Assembly (NCBI RefSeq): GCF_020217025.1
Contig: NZ_JAIWOF010000151.1
Coordinates: forward strand, 1-10,000
Reading direction: 5' to 3'
From: Flavobacterium sp.
GTDB taxonomy: Bacteria; Bacteroidota; Bacteroidia; Flavobacteriales; Flavobacteriaceae
Length of the DNA stretch: 10,000 nucleotides
Part shown: positions 7,256 through 10,000 of the stretch, piece after piece
How positions within the stretch are numbered: position 1 is the stretch's first letter
Layout: the number at the start of each line of letters is the position of its first letter
Notes under the pieces: model-generated
What the model saw: only the letters and a program-made list of their open reading frames with translations
What the model was told of the DNA's origin: nothing
Databases searched by the model: none
Program-made: the position numbers and the translations under genes

Positions 7256-7384
7256 ATGTCTAAATTATTTCTTTCCATCGAATCATTGAGTCAAAAGAAA
7301 GAATTGCTTGTTATTCTTTTTAGACTATTCGTTTTACTTTGCTTGCTATTGAATGTTTATAATCTTATTTATGTATTGCATTAA
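7256..7384 (+). CDS. 42-residue single-helix membrane protein
   Basis: A short reading frame in the 307-base gap between the terminator-ended propeller gene and the kinase. It begins MSKLFLSIESLSQKKE, a polar, lysine-bearing N-terminus, and continues from residue 17 to the end as a very hydrophobic Leu/Val/Ile/Phe segment with one Arg23 and one Cys29, ending YVLH. It would be a single transmembrane helix with no cleavage site. Support for its reality comes mostly from context: its ATG is 51 nt past palindrome copy 2, the same distance as the gene after copy 3, and the core promoter box has the same spacing. It ends 59 nt before the kinase start. I cannot name a family. A small regulator or partner of the sensor kinase is one possibility, inferred from position alone. 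Confidence 0.55.
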   Translation: MSKLFLSIESLSQKKELLVILFRLFVLLCLLLNVYNLIYVLH

Positions 7385-7405
7385 TTTAAACGCACTTTAA
7401 ATTTG
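7376..7405 (+). promoter_or_regulatory. housekeeping-type promoter of the kinase-regulator operon
   Basis: TTG at 7376-7378 and TAAATTTG at 7398-7405 form an exact TTG-N19-TAnnTTTG Bacteroidota promoter. Transcription would start near 7411, giving a leader of about 33 nt before the ATG at 7444. The -33 element overlaps the last codons of the 42-residue gene. It has no palindrome nearby, so it probably gives constitutive kinase and regulator synthesis. Confidence 0.75.
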
Positions 7406-7443
7406 ATTTTATACTTTTATAGTAAACATTGATCCATTTCAAA

Positions 7444-9216
7444 ATGAAAAACTATATATCTATCCTATTCGCTTTACTTCTTACCCAACTCTTTAGTCTT
7501 AGTTGGAGCCAAACCTATTCGGTAAAACAAATAGATTCGGTTTTGAATATGCCATACGATGATATTGTTGCTAATACTTCTAAGTCATTACAACTGTTCA
7601 ACAAAGTTCTATCGGATGCTAAAAAGCAAAACTACAAATTAGGTATTGCCAACAGTTATGATAAAATGGCACTTTGTTATTTTTATCAAAGCAAGTATGA
7701 TTTGCAATCTAAATATATTTTCATGGCAATTGATTATTTTAATCAATTAAAGCAATACGATAAAGTTGCCTCACTTTATGGAAGTTATGGCTATCACTTA
7801 AAAAGACGCAACTTAGATTCTGGGATTTTGTACATGCAAAAAGGCTTGAAAATTGGTGAAAAACACAATGCAGAATACGAACTTAGAGCTATTTATGACA
7901 ATTATGGTGTTTTAAAAGAAATTAAAAAAGAGTACGATAGTGCTTTTTTGTTCTACAATAAATCGCTGACTTTAAAAGAAAAAGCAAATGATAAAATTGG
8001 AATTCCGTATAGTTTGAATAAAATTGGAATGCTTCAATTGACTTTAAAACAATTTGCTAAAGCGAAACAAAATTTAGACAAAGCCTATCAAATTCGATTA
8101 GAGATTGATGATAAAATTGGGATTGCCGAAAACTTAAATTTCTATGGTTACTACTATTTTGAAACCAAAGACCATCAAAAATCGATTGAATATTTTAATA
8201 AAGCATTAAATGAAAGTAAAACCTATAATTACAACTATTTAACCCAAGACAATTACCAAAAACTATCTGAATTGTATGAATTGAATTCCGATTATAAAAC
8301 AGCATTAGATAATTTTAAAAACTATACTACTTATAAAGACAGCATTTCTAATATCAATCTAAGAATAAAACAAGCAGAACTTGATACAGCGTTTGACACG
8401 GAACGAAAAGAAAAGGAAATTTTAACTCAAAAAGCAGATTTAGCCATTAAAAATACTTATATCGTAATCATTGTTTCACTCTTAATTTTATCAATAATTG
8501 TTGGGTATTTTATGCTAAAAAATCAAAAAATGAAAACGCTTCAGCTTCAAAAAGAAAACGAATTAAAAGATGCGTTACTGAAAATTGAAACTCAAAATCG
8601 TCTTCAGGAACAACGTCTTCAAATTTCAAGAGATTTGCATGATAATATTGGAGCACAACTTACTTTTATTATTTCGTCTGTAGATTCTTTAAAATATGCG
8701 TTTGCCGATGGAAATCCGAAATTAGAAGATAAATTAAACAATATTAGTTCGTTTACCAAAGAGACAATTTATGAATTAAGAGATACTATTTGGGCCATGA
8801 ACAAAGAAGAAATAACGATTGAAGATTTAAAAACTAGAATTTCAAACTTTATTGATAATGCCCAACTTTCATTAAACGGAATTCAATTTAATTTTAATTT
8901 CAACACAAAATCGTTTCAATCTTTTACTTCTAGAGACGGGATGAATATTTATCGTTTGATACAAGAAGCGGTAAATAATGCTATAAAACATGCAAAAGCA
9001 AGTCAAATTGACGTATCTTTAACTGAGTCGGACAATAAAATCAATGTTATTATTTCAGACAATGGAAAAGGATTTGATTTGGCTACAGCCGAAATTGGAA
9101 ATGGATTAAATACCATGAAAAAAAGAGCTTCCGAATTAAAAGGAGATTTCAAAATTGAATCCACAGAAAATGGGACTACAATATATTTAAGTTTACCTAA
9201 TCAAACTGAATTTTAA
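7444..9216 (+). CDS. TPR-containing sensor histidine kinase (HisKA_3 type)
   Basis: A 590-residue membrane sensor kinase. A signal peptide or N-terminal anchor (about 1-23, ending SWSQ) leads to a periplasmic sensor of about six TPR-like helical pairs (roughly 45-300, for example YDSAFLFYNKSLTLKEK at 164-180 and HQKSIEYFNKALNESK at 244-259). A coiled linker follows (about 305-335), then one transmembrane helix (about 339-358) and a cytoplasmic coiled coil. The dimerisation/phosphotransfer domain carries SRDLHDNIGAQL with phosphoacceptor His399. The ATP-binding domain has N-box EAVNNAIKHA (508-517), G1 DNGKGF (539-544) and G2 GNGLNTM (552-558), all intact. The start at 7444 is chosen over a TTG at 7429 because it opens the signal peptide. 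The response regulator follows after 20 nt and is its clear partner. The signal is unknown; TPR sensors of this kind often bind peptides or proteins. Confidence 0.95.
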   Translation: MKNYISILFALLLTQLFSLSWSQTYSVKQIDSVLNMPYDDIVANTSKSLQLFNKVLSDAKKQNYKLGIANSYDKMALCYFYQSKYDLQSKYIFMAIDYFNQLKQYDKVASLYGSYGYHLKRRNLDSGILYMQKGLKIGEKHNAEYELRAIYDNYGVLKEIKKEYDSAFLFYNKSLTLKEKANDKIGIPYSLNKIGMLQLTLKQFAKAKQNLDKAYQIRLEIDDKIGIAENLNFYGYYYFETKDHQKSIEYFNKALNESKTYNYNYLTQDNYQKLSELYELNSDYKTALDNFKNYTTYKDSISNINLRIKQAELDTAFDTERKEKEILTQKADLAIKNTYIVIIVSLLILSIIVGYFMLKNQKMKTLQLQKENELKDALLKIETQNRLQEQRLQISRDLHDNIGAQLTFIISSVDSLKYAFADGNPKLEDKLNNISSFTKETIYELRDTIWAMNKEEITIEDLKTRISNFIDNAQLSLNGIQFNFNFNTKSFQSFTSRDGMNIYRLIQEAVNNAIKHAKASQIDVSLTESDNKINVIISDNGKGFDLATAEIGNGLNTMKKRASELKGDFKIESTENGTTIYLSLPNQTEF

Positions 9217-9236
9217 TTCAACTAATCATCAAAGAA

Positions 9237-9893
9237 ATGGAGAAAGTAATCAAAACTGTTATCGTAGACGACAATACGTTCCTGATAAAAGCTATCCAGG
9301 AAAAGCTTTCCTTTTTTGATGATATTCAGATAAAATTTACAGCTTTAGATGGCTCTGATTTGCTAACCAAGATTAGTAACAATCATAATATCGATGTGAT
9401 TTTAATGGATATTGACATGCCCATTTTAAACGGAATTGAAGCCACCGAAATTATAAAAAATAAATATCCCCATATTAAAGTAATCATGTTAACCGTTTTT
9501 GACAATGATGAAAATATCTTCAACGCAATTAAAGCTGGAGCTGATGGTTATTTATTAAAAGAAGTAGAGCCTAAAACATTATACGAAGGCATTATCGATA
9601 CTTTAAATGGCGGAGCTGCTATGAATCCTTCTATCGCATTGAAAACTTTAAAATTACTTCGCAATCCAATAGATTTAGACAACAAAAAGGAAGAAGAAAT
9701 CATCAAATTATCGGCTAGAGAAATCGATGTTTTAGAACAACTTAGCAAAGGTTTAAACTATATTAATATTGCTGAGAATTTATTTTTATCACCAGCAACG
9801 GTAAGAAAACATATTGAAAATATTTACACCAAACTTCAAGTTCACAACAAATTAGAAGCGGTTCAAAAAGCAAAGAAGAACAATCTTATTTAA
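9237..9893 (+). CDS. NarL/LuxR-family response regulator
   Basis: A 218-residue DNA-binding response regulator. The receiver domain (about 5-122) has acidic pair Asp11/Asp12, phosphoacceptor Asp58 in LMDIDMP, Thr86 in MLTVFD, and Lys108 in YLLKEVEP, so all switch residues are present. After a linker (about 125-154), a LuxR-type helix-turn-helix (about 157-216) reads LSAREIDVLEQLSKGLN, then IAENLFLSPATVRKHIENIY, the recognition helix being around SPATVRKHIENI. Proteins of this family dimerise on inverted-repeat sites when phosphorylated by a HisKA_3 kinase such as the one encoded 20 nt upstream. The third palindrome starts 3 nt after its stop codon, and two more copies lie upstream in the window, so it is the leading candidate to bind them. 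It has no own promoter and no terminator is visible behind it. Confidence 0.95.
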   Translation: MEKVIKTVIVDDNTFLIKAIQEKLSFFDDIQIKFTALDGSDLLTKISNNHNIDVILMDIDMPILNGIEATEIIKNKYPHIKVIMLTVFDNDENIFNAIKAGADGYLLKEVEPKTLYEGIIDTLNGGAAMNPSIALKTLKLLRNPIDLDNKKEEEIIKLSAREIDVLEQLSKGLNYINIAENLFLSPATVRKHIENIYTKLQVHNKLEAVQKAKKNNLI

Positions 9894-9896
9894 AAA

Positions 9897-9916
9897 AATA
9901 CGTTATTTGACGTATT
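9897..9916. promoter_or_regulatory. palindromic operator, copy 3 of 3
   Basis: AATACGTTATTTGACGTATT begins 3 nt after the response regulator stop codon. Its reverse complement matches copy 2 at 18 of 20 positions. The outer arms are exact, while the centre is less symmetric. An ATG lies 51 nt beyond its end, the same distance as for copy 2. Confidence 0.72.
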
Positions 9917-9937
9917 GGTTATTGAGTTTAATTATTG

Positions 9938-9961
9938 CAATTTTACAACATTATAAATTTG
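9938..9961 (+). promoter_or_regulatory. core promoter of the gene entering at 9967 (candidate)
   Basis: CAATTTTA at 9938-9945 is the third box placed exactly 21 nt after a palindrome. A textbook TAAATTTG at 9954-9961, with TTG at 9935-9937 and 16-nt spacing, is also present. It would place the transcript start at the ATG itself, so either a nearly leaderless transcript or use of the upstream box is implied. Confidence 0.45.
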
Positions 9962-9966
9962 ACAAA

Positions 9967-10000
9967 ATGAAGTGGACTGTTGGCGCGTTTATAAGAAAAA
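9967..10000 (+). CDS. start of an unidentified gene, cut by the window edge
   Basis: An ATG at 9967 opens a frame reading MKWTVGAFIRK to the last base. Eleven residues are too few to assign a family. It is listed because its start has the same 51-nt distance from palindrome copy 3 that the 42-residue gene has from copy 2, and promoter-like boxes precede it. If real, it is the third target of the putative regulon and probably separate from the kinase-regulator operon. Confidence 0.4.
   Translation, partial: MKWTVGAFIRK

Noticed and set aside
7429..7443. TTG start that would add five residues to the histidine kinase
   Set aside because: The ATG at 7444 opens a typical signal peptide, and TTG gives no better initiation context.
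1..10000. Mobile elements, CRISPR arrays, prophage or defence genes
   Set aside because: No transposase, integrase, regularly spaced direct repeats or tRNA-adjacent attachment duplications were found; the only repeated element is the three-copy palindrome.

Overview
The window is strongly AT-rich and reads as chromosomal DNA of a flavobacterium-like member of the Bacteroidota. Supporting signs are secreted proteins with short signal peptides ending in SAQ, TAQ or WSQ, a PorT-type outer-membrane barrel, a GSCFA-family protein, a TPR-containing sensor kinase with a LuxR-type partner, starts without clear Shine-Dalgarno sequences, and TTG/TAnnTTTG promoters. No tRNA, rRNA, insertion sequence, CRISPR array or phage gene is visible. 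The assignment is an inference from gene content.

Layout. (1) 4-1093, plus strand: an outer-membrane beta-barrel gene and a secreted coiled-coil gene, closed by a terminator at 1098-1134. (2) 1132-3258, minus strand, convergent with the first pair: a RidA-superfamily protein downstream of an ABC exporter. (3) 3373-4350, plus strand: a GSCFA-family protein, divergent from the exporter. (4) 4430-7121, plus strand: a tight three-gene operon of exported proteins (YbjN-like, a small protein with a possible TonB-C-like tail, and a PQQ-type beta-propeller), closed by a strong terminator at 7147-7182. (5) 7256-7384: an unannotated 42-residue single-helix membrane protein. (6) 7444-9893: a TPR sensor histidine kinase and its NarL/LuxR-type response regulator. 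(7) From 9967: the start of a further gene cut by the window edge.

The main discovery is a 20-bp imperfect palindrome, consensus AATACGnnAnnTnnCGTATT, found three times and only between genes: at 4351-4370, 7186-7205 and 9897-9916. Each copy is followed, after exactly 21 nt, by nAATTTTn, a degenerate form of the Bacteroidota -7 box, and then by an ATG 51-60 nt past the palindrome. The three sites lie upstream of the YbjN/propeller operon, the tiny membrane protein (and through it perhaps the kinase and regulator), and the gene entering at 9967. The simplest reading is a local regulon controlled by the adjacent two-component system: a periplasmic TPR sensor detects an unknown envelope signal, phosphorylates the LuxR-type regulator, and the regulator binds the palindromes next to weak promoters. 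That the regulator binds these sites is inferred; the repeats and their fixed spacing are seen directly.
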